Shown here: piece after piece, positions 6,713-15,316 of the stretch
Position numbering within the stretch: position 1 is the first letter of the stretch
Layout of the letters: each line of letters opens with the position of its first letter
DNA from: an uncultured SAR116 cluster alpha proteobacterium
GTDB lineage: Bacteria; Pseudomonadota; Alphaproteobacteria; Puniceispirillales; Puniceispirillaceae
DNA: 64,000 nt
Direction of reading: 5' to 3'
NCBI GenBank assembly: GCA_902632595.1
Contig: CACPDC010000005.1
Location: 23,321 to 87,320, forward strand
Made by a program: the position numbers and the translations under genes
Notes under the pieces: generated by a model
The model's database searches: none
Told to the model about the DNA's origin: nothing
What the model saw: the letters and a program-made list of their open reading frames with translations, nothing else

Positions 6713-9562
6713 ATGACTCATGACTCAAAAATTACCATCTTATTAGGCCCAACAAACACGGGTAAAACCCATTATGCTCTTGAGAGAATGCTTGGCTATC
6801 AATCTGGTATGATCGGATTTCCTTTGAGGTTATTGGCTCGTGAAAATTATGATAAGCTTGTTGGCAAAGTAGGTGTCTCACAGGTTGCATTGATAACTGG
6901 TGAAGAAAAAATTCTTCCGCCTCGAGCACGTTTTTATTGCTGTACAGTGGAAGCAATGCCCCTCGAAATAAGTATTGAATGTCTAGCTATAGATGAGGTT
7001 CAACTCGCTAGTGATAGAGATCGAGGCCATGTCTTTACGGACAGAATTTTGCATGCAAGGGGGAAGTACGAGACTCTTTTATTAGGGGCAGAGACAATGC
7101 GACCTTTGCTGCAAAGATTGCTGCCAGAAGCGATTTTTGAAGCTAGGTTAAGAATGTCTAAATTGAGATATGACGGCCAGAAAAAAGTAACACGTCTTCT
7201 CAGAAGGTCAGCTATTGTCGCGTTTAGTGCCCCGAATGTATATCATTTAGCAGAGACTGTAAGAAGACACCGTGGTGGCACAGCAATCGTAATGGGTTCT
7301 CTATCTCCGAGGACCAGAAATGCCCAAGTAGATATGTATCAATCTGGCGAAGTTGACTTCTTGATCGCGACAGACGCTATTGGCATGGGCTTGAATATGG
7401 ATATTCAGCATGTGGCTTTAGCAGATGAGACTAAATTTGATGGCATAAATGTTCGTCATTTATATCCAACAGAAATTGCGCAAATAGCTGGTCGTGCTGG
7501 AAGATATACGAAGGACGGAACGTTTGGTGTGACAGAAGGTTGTAGGCCGTTGGAGGAAAAAATCGTTAATGCAATTGAAAATCATACATTCCCGCCTCTA
7601 AAAAAGCTATATTGGCGCAATAGAAACCTCTCATTTGAAAGTCTAAAGCGACTATTAAATTCATTAGAAGCGCCACCACCCGAGCCTTATTTATCTAGAA
7701 AGGCAGACGCAATTGACCATTTGAGTCTGCAAGCTTTGGCATCTATTCCTGAAATAGCTAATTTAGCATCTACAAAGGCAAGGTTAAGATTATTATGGGA
7801 TGTTGCCCAAATTCCTGATTTTCGCAATATGATGACAGATAGTCATACAGTTATGCTGGCCAGAATATATCATAACCTAGCGACTACTGGAAAACTAGAT
7901 AAGAAATGGGTGGAAAGTCAGCTTTTACATCTCGAAAGACATGATGGGGACATAGATACTCTTATGACAAGAATTGCACATATTCGAACTTGGACTTATA
8001 TAACTCATAAAACAGGCTGGACGGATGAGCCAGAAGAATGGCAACATCTAACTAGAACTATTGAAGACAAATTATCAGATGAGTTACATAATAGATTAAC
8101 GCAGCGCTTTGTAGATAAGCGTGCAGCCCATTTATCAAGGCGACTAAAGGAAGCAACTACTTTGATTTCATCGGTAAAAATAGACGGCACAGTAATAGTA
8201 GAGGGGGAAGAAGTTGGTATGCTCAAGGGGTTTACTTTTCAACCTGCTATTTCTGAAAATGAGGAAAAGGCAATGATTCTCGCGGCGGCACGAAAAGCTT
8301 TGCCTGATGAGATTGAGCGGCGAGTGAAAGCTGTCTTAGCATCTGATGCTCTAGCATTCCAATTCGATGAAAAAGCTAATGTTAAGTGGCGTGATAATGA
8401 AATTGCAAAACTGGTGAAATCGGAGCAATTATATATACCTAGAGTGGACGTTCTTGATAGTGAATTTCTTTCTGCTGATCAAAAACGGAGAATAGAAAAA
8501 AAACTTACAGTAATCCTAAAAGAGAAAGTGAAAACGCTTCTTGGAAATTTGCAACAGCTTCAAAATCCAGATGAAAACTACCGTCAGGAGTATCCTCGAC
8601 GTGATATTAAACCAGAAAATACTCCGGACGGAAAAAATACAATTAATGAATTAAGTACGCAAGAAATCCAACCTACCATTACTTCTGAAAGTAATTTTGT
8701 AATACCTGAAAAAATTAAATTAGGTGACACCGCCAAAAATAAGGAAAAAATCATAAAAAAAATATACCAGTCTGATAACACTAAGTCGACAGTAGTTCCG
8801 ATGAGTGGGATTGCGCGTGGCATAATGTTTCAGCTTTATGAGAACTTAGGAGTGATAAATAGGAGATTGATAGCAGAACAACTTAAAGATATGCCTGATA
8901 CCGATAAACCATTTCTCGCAAAAGCTGGTATTCGTATTGGGACTGAAACAATCTTTTTGCCGGAATTGCTAAAGCCTGCTGCCATAAAATTAAGAGTGCT
9001 ACTATATTCGATATTCACCCAGCAGTTTCCAGTATGTGGTCCACCACCAGAGGGAAGGGTCTCAATAGATTTAGTAGAAGGTGTGGCGGATAACTATTGG
9101 CTTTCCGCTGGGTATAGGCGTATTGGTGACAAGGTTATGAGGGTAGATATGGTAGAGCGAGTAGCTGCCCTTGTAAGAACGGCAGCAAGAGCTGGTGAAT
9201 TTCGTATTAGTGATGAAATGTTATCTCTTGCAGGTGTAGGCAGACAAACTATGGAAGCTATGATAATTGATCTGGGCTTCGACAAGCTGAAAGAAGAAGA
9301 GTCTGAAGACCCTGAAAAACCATCGATACCCATTTTTATCAAGAAACAGAAAAACTTTAATTGGCGTCCTAAGTCATCAAAAATTAATGAAAATCAGATT
9401 AAACGAAAAAGAAAGACCCAAAATCTCAGCTTTGAAAGGGAACATTCTGTATCAAATGCCAAAAATAAAAATACTATAAAAAATGTCAGAAAAAAAACGA
9501 TTAAAACTAGAGAAGTAGATCCAAATTCGCCATTTGCCATTCTCGCAAATTTGAAAAAATAA
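6713..9562 (+). CDS. SUV3-like DExH ATP-dependent RNA helicase
   Basis: A 949-residue SF2 helicase. Walker A is LLGPTNTGKTH (about residues 10-20), motif II is DEVQ (94-97), and the second RecA-like domain has IATDAIGMGLN and QIAGRAGRY. This set matches the mitochondrial SUV3 / bacterial Suv3-like group, which unwinds structured RNA or RNA:DNA, often with exonucleases. After the helicase core there is a charged linker (about 640-700), another folded stretch, and a lysine-rich tail (KIKRKRKTQ, KNVRKKTIKTR) likely to bind RNA. A GTG lies one codon upstream of the ATG chosen. The S4-domain gene starts on the base after its stop codon. Confidence 0.88.
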   Translation: MTHDSKITILLGPTNTGKTHYALERMLGYQSGMIGFPLRLLARENYDKLVGKVGVSQVALITGEEKILPPRARFYCCTVEAMPLEISIECLAIDEVQLASDRDRGHVFTDRILHARGKYETLLLGAETMRPLLQRLLPEAIFEARLRMSKLRYDGQKKVTRLLRRSAIVAFSAPNVYHLAETVRRHRGGTAIVMGSLSPRTRNAQVDMYQSGEVDFLIATDAIGMGLNMDIQHVALADETKFDGINVRHLYPTEIAQIAGRAGRYTKDGTFGVTEGCRPLEEKIVNAIENHTFPPLKKLYWRNRNLSFESLKRLLNSLEAPPPEPYLSRKADAIDHLSLQALASIPEIANLASTKARLRLLWDVAQIPDFRNMMTDSHTVMLARIYHNLATTGKLDKKWVESQLLHLERHDGDIDTLMTRIAHIRTWTYITHKTGWTDEPEEWQHLTRTIEDKLSDELHNRLTQRFVDKRAAHLSRRLKEATTLISSVKIDGTVIVEGEEVGMLKGFTFQPAISENEEKAMILAAARKALPDEIERRVKAVLASDALAFQFDEKANVKWRDNEIAKLVKSEQLYIPRVDVLDSEFLSADQKRRIEKKLTVILKEKVKTLLGNLQQLQNPDENYRQEYPRRDIKPENTPDGKNTINELSTQEIQPTITSESNFVIPEKIKLGDTAKNKEKIIKKIYQSDNTKSTVVPMSGIARGIMFQLYENLGVINRRLIAEQLKDMPDTDKPFLAKAGIRIGTETIFLPELLKPAAIKLRVLLYSIFTQQFPVCGPPPEGRVSIDLVEGVADNYWLSAGYRRIGDKVMRVDMVERVAALVRTAARAGEFRISDEMLSLAGVGRQTMEAMIIDLGFDKLKEEESEDPEKPSIPIFIKKQKNFNWRPKSSKINENQIKRKRKTQNLSFEREHSVSNAKNKNTIKNVRKKTIKTREVDPNSPFAILANLKK

Positions 9563-9961
9563 ATGGCTGAAGACGTTTCATTAAGGCTGGACAAGTGGCT
9601 TTGGTATGCACGTTTTTTTAAAACAAGAACGGCAGCAACAAAACTAATACAGTCTGGAAAGTTGAGAATTAACGGCAATGTGACACATAAACCACATAGA
9701 GCAGCCATTATTGGTATGGTTCTTACTTTTCCACAAGCAAATGATATTCGAGTTATAAAAATAATTCAGTTTGGAGAAAGAAGAGGTCCAGCAGTTGAAG
9801 CCCTATCTTTATATGAAGATTTATCGCCAAAAATTAATGAAATAAAAAAAGAGGAACAGCTGAAAGCAGTTGATTTTGAGATAAGAGAGATTGGAACTGG
9901 AAGACCGACAAAAAAACAAAGACGAGAGACAGAACGATTGAAAGATAGGTTTGCCAAATGA
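9563..9961 (+). CDS. hslR: S4-domain RNA-binding protein, Hsp15 (HslR) family
   Basis: A 132-residue protein whose first 60 residues form an S4 RNA-binding domain (LRLDKWLWYARFFKTRTAA, then SGKLRINGNV). Hsp15 recognises stalled 50S subunits carrying peptidyl-tRNA and helps recycle them. The C-terminal part is charged and ends in a basic helix (PTKKQRRETERLKDRF). Its ATG follows the helicase stop with no gap, so the two are probably translationally coupled; both act on RNA. Confidence 0.85.
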   Translation: MAEDVSLRLDKWLWYARFFKTRTAATKLIQSGKLRINGNVTHKPHRAAIIGMVLTFPQANDIRVIKIIQFGERRGPAVEALSLYEDLSPKINEIKKEEQLKAVDFEIREIGTGRPTKKQRRETERLKDRFAK

Positions 9962-9987
9962 GGAAAAATTAAACTAGGAAAAAAAAT

Positions 9988-10440
9988 ATGATTGAATTTA
10001 TAAAGAATTTGATATCAAAAAATGAAAATTTTGCCGATGAGCAGGGTGAAACAATCATAGAGGCAGTAACAGCTTTGTTACTGGAAGCTGCTGTAATCGA
10101 CGGTCAGATTGATGATATGGAAATCGAGCAAACCAAAAACGCTATTTGTAGTTTTTTTGATATCTCAAAAGAGAACGCAAATCAAACCATTGAAAAGTTA
10201 ATTGGTGATGCAGGTTCTAACCTTGAATTTCACGGTTTAACAAAACAAATAAGAGACCAATGTAATTATGAGGAACGAATACATATATTGTCGATGTTGT
10301 GGCAGATCGTTTTAGCAGATGAGCAGGTTGATTCATTAGAGTCAAATTTGATGAGAAGGCTCTCCGGATTATTATTTGTATCAGATGTTGATTCTGGAAA
10401 AGCAAAGCAAGATGCAAGAAATCGACTGGGTCTTATTTAA
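9988..10440 (+). CDS. TerB-like (tellurite resistance B family) protein
   Basis: A 150-residue acidic, all-helical protein with no signal peptide. The internal repeat-like pattern AAVIDGQIDDMEIEQTKNAI and IVLADEQVDSLESNLMRRL is typical of the TerB fold, where acidic clusters between helices can bind divalent metal. These proteins occur widely outside tellurite operons and the role here is unknown. An AGGAA ribosome-binding site precedes the ATG by about seven bases. It lies 26 bp after hslR and 71 bp before fdxA, probably in the same transcript. Confidence 0.75.
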   Translation: MIEFIKNLISKNENFADEQGETIIEAVTALLLEAAVIDGQIDDMEIEQTKNAICSFFDISKENANQTIEKLIGDAGSNLEFHGLTKQIRDQCNYEERIHILSMLWQIVLADEQVDSLESNLMRRLSGLLFVSDVDSGKAKQDARNRLGLI

Positions 10441-10511
10441 CCAGTACAGAGGTTAAATACGATTTTTGTTTGGTATTATATGTGATGTTTGATTGAGCGA
10501 ATGAGAGTTGA

Positions 10512-10844
10512 ATGACTTATATTGTCAATGATAAATGTATCGGGTGCAAATATACAGACTGCGTCGAGGTGTGCCCGGTAGACTGCTTTTATGAGGGGGA
10601 AAATACTCTCGTTATTAATCCAGACGAATGTATTGATTGTGGTGTGTGCGAACCAGAATGCCCTGCAGAGGCAATTTTACCCGACACTGAACCTGGTGCT
10701 GAACAATGGGTGCAGTTTAATCTTGAAAAAAGTGTGATCTGGCCTAACATCACAGAAAGAAAAGAACCACTCCCTGAGGCGGATGAAAATTTAGATAAAA
10801 CTAACAAATTTAATTCACTTTTTATAGATAAACCAGCCACTTAA
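10512..10844 (+). CDS. fdxA: 7Fe ferredoxin FdxA (3Fe-4S / 4Fe-4S)
   Basis: A 110-residue ferredoxin. Cys9, Cys17 and Cys50 fit the 3Fe-4S site and Cys21, Cys40, Cys43 and Cys46 the 4Fe-4S site, as in Azotobacter FdI-type proteins; Cys12 and Cys25 are extra. The C-terminal extension (residues 55-110) is usual for the proteobacterial FdxA group. It is a soluble low-potential electron carrier and the partner cannot be told from sequence. It lies between the TerB-like gene and carD, an order I recall from other alphaproteobacteria. Confidence 0.94.
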   Translation: MTYIVNDKCIGCKYTDCVEVCPVDCFYEGENTLVINPDECIDCGVCEPECPAEAILPDTEPGAEQWVQFNLEKSVIWPNITERKEPLPEADENLDKTNKFNSLFIDKPAT

Positions 10845-11025
10845 AATTAATTAATTAGTGGTCAGACAAACAAAGATTTGTAATATTTCCTAGATTATGG
10901 TATTGTTTTGCAAAAGAAAAAATATCAAAAACCAACATAAGTTGTGTTTTTTCAAAATAGTAATAATCTCACATTGAGACCATATACTACTAATTTCTCT
11001 AATGAAGCTAACTTGAATTGGGATA

Positions 11026-11529
11026 ATGACAAAAATTAAAGATTTTACTTATCAAGATGGGGACTTCGTGGTCTATCCAACCCACGGTGTCGGAAAAATT
11101 CTCGGAACAGAAACGAGCAATATAGCTGGTGAAGAAGTTCAACTAATGGTCATACGTTTCGAACAAGATCGAATGACTCTTAGAGTTCCACTAGAAAAAG
11201 CCCGAACATTAGGGTTGCGAACACTCTCCTCAAGAAAACATATGGATGATGCAATTACCACATTACAAAGTAAGGCAAAGATCCGAAGAACAATGTGGTC
11301 TCGTCGTGCCCAGGAATATGAGGCAAAAATCAAATCAGGAGATCCTGTTTCAATTGCTGAAGTTGTGCGGGACCTTCGTAAAAGGGATCCACAAATTGAG
11401 CAGTCTTATTCAGAAAGACAGATGTATCAGGCGGCATTGGAGAGGCTTGCACGGGAATTTGCAGCGATTGAAGATATCGATCAAGAATCGGCTGCTACTA
11501 GATTGGAAGATTTAATGGACGCGGCTTGA
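11026..11529 (+). CDS. carD: CarD-family transcriptional regulator
   Basis: A 167-residue protein. The N-terminal Tudor-like RNA polymerase-interaction domain opens with FVVYPTHGVGKILG and continues through VPLEKARTLGLR; the helical C-terminal domain (MWSRRAQEYEAKI, LRKRDPQIEQSYSERQMYQ) binds DNA at the upstream edge of the transcription bubble. Family members stabilise open promoter complexes, notably at rRNA and stress promoters. It is preceded by about 180 bp without a gene, which should hold its promoter, and is followed by rpoH. Confidence 0.94.
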   Translation: MTKIKDFTYQDGDFVVYPTHGVGKILGTETSNIAGEEVQLMVIRFEQDRMTLRVPLEKARTLGLRTLSSRKHMDDAITTLQSKAKIRRTMWSRRAQEYEAKIKSGDPVSIAEVVRDLRKRDPQIEQSYSERQMYQAALERLAREFAAIEDIDQESAATRLEDLMDAA

Positions 11530-11668
11530 TTTTTTTCTTGGTTCTGAGTGAAAATATCCAAAAATTATCGCAAACAGATTGGCTGATAAGCTACAAAAAT
11601 TTTAAACTAAATCTATGATCTGCATCCAAGCTTCATACGTATCGATAATGAAACTTATGGAGCCTATA

Positions 11669-12556
11669 ATGTCAGACTTATCAGACCCTGTTAAAACATC
11701 AGAGAACCGATTCATCAGAAAAGCAATGCAACGACCATTGTTGGAACGAGAATACGAGGTTGAACTTGCTAAAAAATGGCGTGATGATAAAAATCATAAA
11801 GCGATGCATGAGTTAGTAATGGCTTATGCTAAACTTGTCGTAAGTGCAGCGTCAAAATATAAACACTATGGTCTCTCAAATGCTGACTTGATTCAGGAGG
11901 GGAACATCGGCTTAATGCAAGCCGCAGGTCGTTTTGACCCAGAACGAGGGGTTAGATTTTCTACATATGCGGCTTGGTGGATAAGGGCGTCAATTCAAGA
12001 TCACATTCTTCGTAATTGGTCTATAGTTAGAACCGGGACTACAGCGGCTCATAAATCACTATTTTTCAAATTACGAAGATTACGAGCACAAATAGGTGAA
12101 GCTGACGGTGGTGCACTTACGGATGCTGGTAGACAAAAGATAGCTGATACTATCGGGGTAACTGTAAAAGACGTTATTGTCATGGAACAGCGCCTTTCTG
12201 GCGGGGATCAGTCTCTAAATTCTCTTCTTTCGGCAGACGTGGATACGGAAGCTATTGATTTCGTAGTTGACACACGACCCACCCCCGAGCAGGTGACGAT
12301 TTCAAGTCATGATAAACAAGTTATGTCGAATTGGCTTAATTCTGCACTCAACGAATTATCTACCAGAGAGCGTTTTATCATTCTTAAAAGGCGTCTCAAG
12401 GAGGAAGGAACAACATTGGAGGAATTGGGCAATATGTTAGGGGTAAGCAAAGAAAGAGTGCGTCAGATAGAGCATCGCGCTTTAATTAAACTAAAACAAT
12501 CTTTGCAATCTAGCACGGAATCTCATAAAGATTTATTGGAGTCATCTTTAGTTTAA
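11669..12556 (+). CDS. rpoH: RNA polymerase heat-shock sigma factor RpoH (sigma-32)
   Basis: A 295-residue sigma-70 family factor. Region 2 contains DLIQEGNIGLMQAAGRFDPERG and FSTYAAWWIRASIQ; residues 129-138 (HKSLFFKLRR) match the RpoH box that separates sigma-32 from the housekeeping factor; region 4.2 has LGVSKERVRQIEHRAL. It directs transcription of heat-shock genes. An in-frame ATG exists at 11615, but the start at 11669 is chosen because GGAG lies six bases before it and MSDLSDP fits the usual family N-terminus. It follows carD by about 140 bp. Confidence 0.95.
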   Translation: MSDLSDPVKTSENRFIRKAMQRPLLEREYEVELAKKWRDDKNHKAMHELVMAYAKLVVSAASKYKHYGLSNADLIQEGNIGLMQAAGRFDPERGVRFSTYAAWWIRASIQDHILRNWSIVRTGTTAAHKSLFFKLRRLRAQIGEADGGALTDAGRQKIADTIGVTVKDVIVMEQRLSGGDQSLNSLLSADVDTEAIDFVVDTRPTPEQVTISSHDKQVMSNWLNSALNELSTRERFIILKRRLKEEGTTLEELGNMLGVSKERVRQIEHRALIKLKQSLQSSTESHKDLLESSLV

Positions 12557-12584
12557 AAATCTATATAATAGGTAATGCAAAAAC

Positions 12585-13523
12585 ATGCGTCAGGAATATG
12601 ATTCATCCATCCATCTTTTTCCTGATATAGAACCGTTTGACTGTGGTTATTTCGAACAGGATGGTCACGAAATTTATTATGAGCAAGTGGGCAATCCTCA
12701 TGGAAAGCCGATACTATTTTTACACGGAGGACCTGGTGCTGGTTGCTCACCTGCGCATAGGAGATTATTTGATCCCGAAAAGTTTAGAGCCATACTTTTT
12801 GATCAACGCGGTTCTGGACGGTCCAAACCTATTGCTTCCATAAAAAATAACACTACGAAGAATTTGATATCAGACATTAATTATTTGCGTGAAAAACTCA
12901 AAATAAAGAAATGGACGTTATTTGGGGGTTCTTGGGGGAGCACATTAGCGCTTGTTTATGCGATAGAAAATCCTGCGTATGTATCTGCATTGATACTTAG
13001 AGGTATATTTCTTGGAACAAACGCGGAAATTGATTGGTATTTACATGATATGGGAAAATTTTTCCCGGAGGCTCACGCCCGTTTTACATCGCACATACCA
13101 ATAGAGGAGCAACATGACATATTGTTCGCGTATTATAAGAGGTTAACGAGTACCGATCTGAAAATTCGAAACGAAGCAGCTAAATTCTTTGCTTCATACG
13201 AAAATTCATGTGCCACTTTGCATGCCGAAAACCGAGATCCAGGTCACTCTGCCTTGAGTATAGCTATCTTGGAAGCTTATTATTTTATGAATCATTGTTT
13301 TTTACCAGCTGATTACATTGTCAAGAATGTTGGATATATTAAACAACTTCCATGTTATATTGTACAGGGTCGCCACGATGTAATTTGTCCTCCTATAAGT
13401 GCCTACAAATTGCATAAGATTTGGGGACATAACTCTAAATTGTTGTTCGTCGATGATGCGGGTCATTCGGCTTTTGAGCATGGGACATTGAGAAACTTAA
13501 TGTTGTTTCTACAAACTATTTAA
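12585..13523 (+). CDS. pip: Proline iminopeptidase
   Basis: A 312-residue alpha/beta hydrolase of peptidase family S33. The oxyanion stretch is HGGPGAGC (about 47-54), DQRGSGRS follows, the nucleophile is Ser116 in GGSWGST, and the other triad members are probably the Asp of GRHDVICPP and the His of DAGHSAFE. It removes N-terminal proline from peptides in the cytoplasm. It lies 28 bp after rpoH on the same strand; a functional link to heat shock is not implied. Confidence 0.93.
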   Translation: MRQEYDSSIHLFPDIEPFDCGYFEQDGHEIYYEQVGNPHGKPILFLHGGPGAGCSPAHRRLFDPEKFRAILFDQRGSGRSKPIASIKNNTTKNLISDINYLREKLKIKKWTLFGGSWGSTLALVYAIENPAYVSALILRGIFLGTNAEIDWYLHDMGKFFPEAHARFTSHIPIEEQHDILFAYYKRLTSTDLKIRNEAAKFFASYENSCATLHAENRDPGHSALSIAILEAYYFMNHCFLPADYIVKNVGYIKQLPCYIVQGRHDVICPPISAYKLHKIWGHNSKLLFVDDAGHSAFEHGTLRNLMLFLQTI

Positions 13524-13609
13524 GTTGACAAATATGGGTTTGGCTCTGTCTGATACATAGTGCTTAACATATTCATCAACTTAATTGGCATCCACCTAAG
13601 ATATGCTAA

Positions 13610-14086
13610 ATGCCTAATGAGAATGTAATGGACGAAGAAAGTAAAGATAAAAAGATATTCCCTGTGACAAAAAATAACGCTGTTGATATTCATGTTGGAA
13701 AGCGTGTTCGCTCACGACGCACGTTACTTGGCATGTCTCAAGAGCAACTTGGCGTTACACTTGATTTAACGTCTCAGCAAGTTCAAAAGTACGAAAGTGG
13801 TGCGAATCGAATTAGTGCGTCTCGTTTATGGGATATGTCTCAGGTGCTAGATGTATCCATTGGTTATTTTTTTGAAGATATGTCTACACAGACGAAACTA
13901 GCTTCGCCACGCAAAGCAAGTATAAATGTAGAAAAAAATTTAAATAATTCTGTTGAACGTGATTCAATGGCAAGACGTGAAACGCTTGAATTGGTGCGCA
14001 TTTATTACACAATTTCTCAGCCACAAGTGAGAAAACGAATATCTGAAATGATAAAATCGGTTGCTGGTGTGATTAACGGCGAATAA
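13610..14086 (+). CDS. XRE-family helix-turn-helix transcriptional regulator
   Basis: A 158-residue protein with a Cro/C1-type HTH at about residues 28-85 (GKRVRSRRTLLGMSQEQLG, then LTSQQVQKYESGANRIS and SQVLDVSIGYFFED). The remainder is polar with a short helix (RETLELVRIYYTI). I recall similar two-part proteins across alphaproteobacteria, some linked to stress or stationary phase, but the target here cannot be named. An alternative ATG is at 13628. The xseB-ispA-dxs-tlyA cluster follows. Confidence 0.82.
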   Translation: MPNENVMDEESKDKKIFPVTKNNAVDIHVGKRVRSRRTLLGMSQEQLGVTLDLTSQQVQKYESGANRISASRLWDMSQVLDVSIGYFFEDMSTQTKLASPRKASINVEKNLNNSVERDSMARRETLELVRIYYTISQPQVRKRISEMIKSVAGVINGE

Positions 14087-14129
14087 TATAAAAAAATTCT
14101 TATTTTTGAAAAAAAGATTGGGTAATAAT

Positions 14130-14369
14130 ATGAATGACGAGGCTAATTCACTTACATTTGAACAAGCTCTTGCTGAGCTTGAGGAAATTGTACGAAAACT
14201 AGAAGTAGGTGACGTATCACTTGATGACGCTATTAATGCATATGCTAGGGGTATTGAACTCAAGAACCAATGTCAGCAAAGATTGGAGTCCGCAAGATTG
14301 CAAGTTGAGAGAATTCAGTTTTCTTCAGATAGTTCAAGTGTTACCACCCTGCCTTTTGATAATGAATGA
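14130..14369 (+). CDS. xseB: Exodeoxyribonuclease VII small subunit
   Basis: A 79-residue helical protein with the XseB signature LTFEQALAELEEIVRKLE and the following LDDAINAYARGIELKNQCQQRL. It binds XseA to form the ssDNA exonuclease VII; xseA is not in the window. A TTG eight codons upstream would extend the frame, but the ATG at 14130 gives the normal length. Its stop overlaps the ispA start in an ATGA arrangement. Confidence 0.93.
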   Translation: MNDEANSLTFEQALAELEEIVRKLEVGDVSLDDAINAYARGIELKNQCQQRLESARLQVERIQFSSDSSSVTTLPFDNE

Positions 14370-15283
14370 ACATGGTGGAACCATTAAAATGGCTATTATC
14401 TGATGCCAAAGCTGTAGATAATTGGATTAAGCATTGGCTTGAAAAAAAATCCTCAAATATCATAAAAATACCGAGACTACTCCAGGCTATGGAATATGCA
14501 AGTTTGAATGGTGGAAAGCGAGTGAGGGCTGGTCTTGTTTGTGCGTCAAATAGAATGGCTTGTCATTATTCAAATAAAGTTTCAGAAGACTCTGCTGTCT
14601 CTGTTGCAGCCTCAGTTGAACTTTTGCATGCTTATTCTCTCGTTCATGATGATCTTCCCTCTATGGATGACTCTGATTTAAGGCGTGGATTGCAATCTAC
14701 TCACAAAAAATTTGATGAAGCAACAGCTATACTGGCTGGAGACGCATTACAAACAGCTGCATTTGAGATTCTTACTGAACAAAATTTAGCGTTAACCGAT
14801 ACGCAAAAAATAAAACTTATACGTTATTTATCAATAGCAGCGGGTGTTTCTGGCATGGCTGGGGGACAAATGCTCGATTTGGAAGCTGAGACAGAATTGT
14901 ATAACATTGAACGTGTTACACAGATGCAACAATTGAAAACTGGTTCATTAATAACGGCATCAGTGATTATGGGTGGAATAGTTGGTGGTGCTAATACTTC
15001 CTTAATAAAAGCTCTATCCCGTTACTCAGAAAATCTAGGGGTCGCTTTTCAAATTAAAGATGATTTGCTTGATTACCAAGGAAGCGCTGTTGAGCTTGGT
15101 AAGCCTGTTGGTCAGGATAACATAAGGGGCAAGGCCAGTTTTATCGAGCATTACGGAATAAATGGTGCGATCAAGAAGGCTGAAGAATTTGCTGAAAAAG
15201 CATGTGAATCTTTGCAAGACTACCATCAGCATGCTATGGAGTTGCAATCATTAGCTAAACTTGTAATAAACAGGACTTATTAA
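14366..15283 (+). CDS. ispA: Polyprenyl (farnesyl/geranyl) diphosphate synthase
   Basis: A 305-residue trans-isoprenyl diphosphate synthase with NGGKRVRAGL (IPP binding), the first aspartate-rich motif DDLPSMDDSDLRRG, and the second motif FQIKDDLLDYQG. It condenses IPP with allylic diphosphates; by context the product is probably farnesyl diphosphate, but chain length is not proven. The start overlaps xseB by four bases; another ATG two codons in is possible. The next gene, dxs, makes the precursor at the head of the same pathway. Confidence 0.93.
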   Translation: MNMVEPLKWLLSDAKAVDNWIKHWLEKKSSNIIKIPRLLQAMEYASLNGGKRVRAGLVCASNRMACHYSNKVSEDSAVSVAASVELLHAYSLVHDDLPSMDDSDLRRGLQSTHKKFDEATAILAGDALQTAAFEILTEQNLALTDTQKIKLIRYLSIAAGVSGMAGGQMLDLEAETELYNIERVTQMQQLKTGSLITASVIMGGIVGGANTSLIKALSRYSENLGVAFQIKDDLLDYQGSAVELGKPVGQDNIRGKASFIEHYGINGAIKKAEEFAEKACESLQDYHQHAMELQSLAKLVINRTY

Positions 15284-15301
15284 TTTGTAATTCGCGTTAA
15301 T

Positions 15302-15307
15302 AAGGAG
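15302..15307 (+). promoter_or_regulatory. Ribosome-binding site deciding the TTG start of dxs
   Basis: AAGGAG lies nine bases before the TTG at 15317. There is no ATG nearby that would keep the conserved N-terminus, so this site supports the unusual start. Confidence 0.7.
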
Positions 15308-15316
15308 ACGATATTT

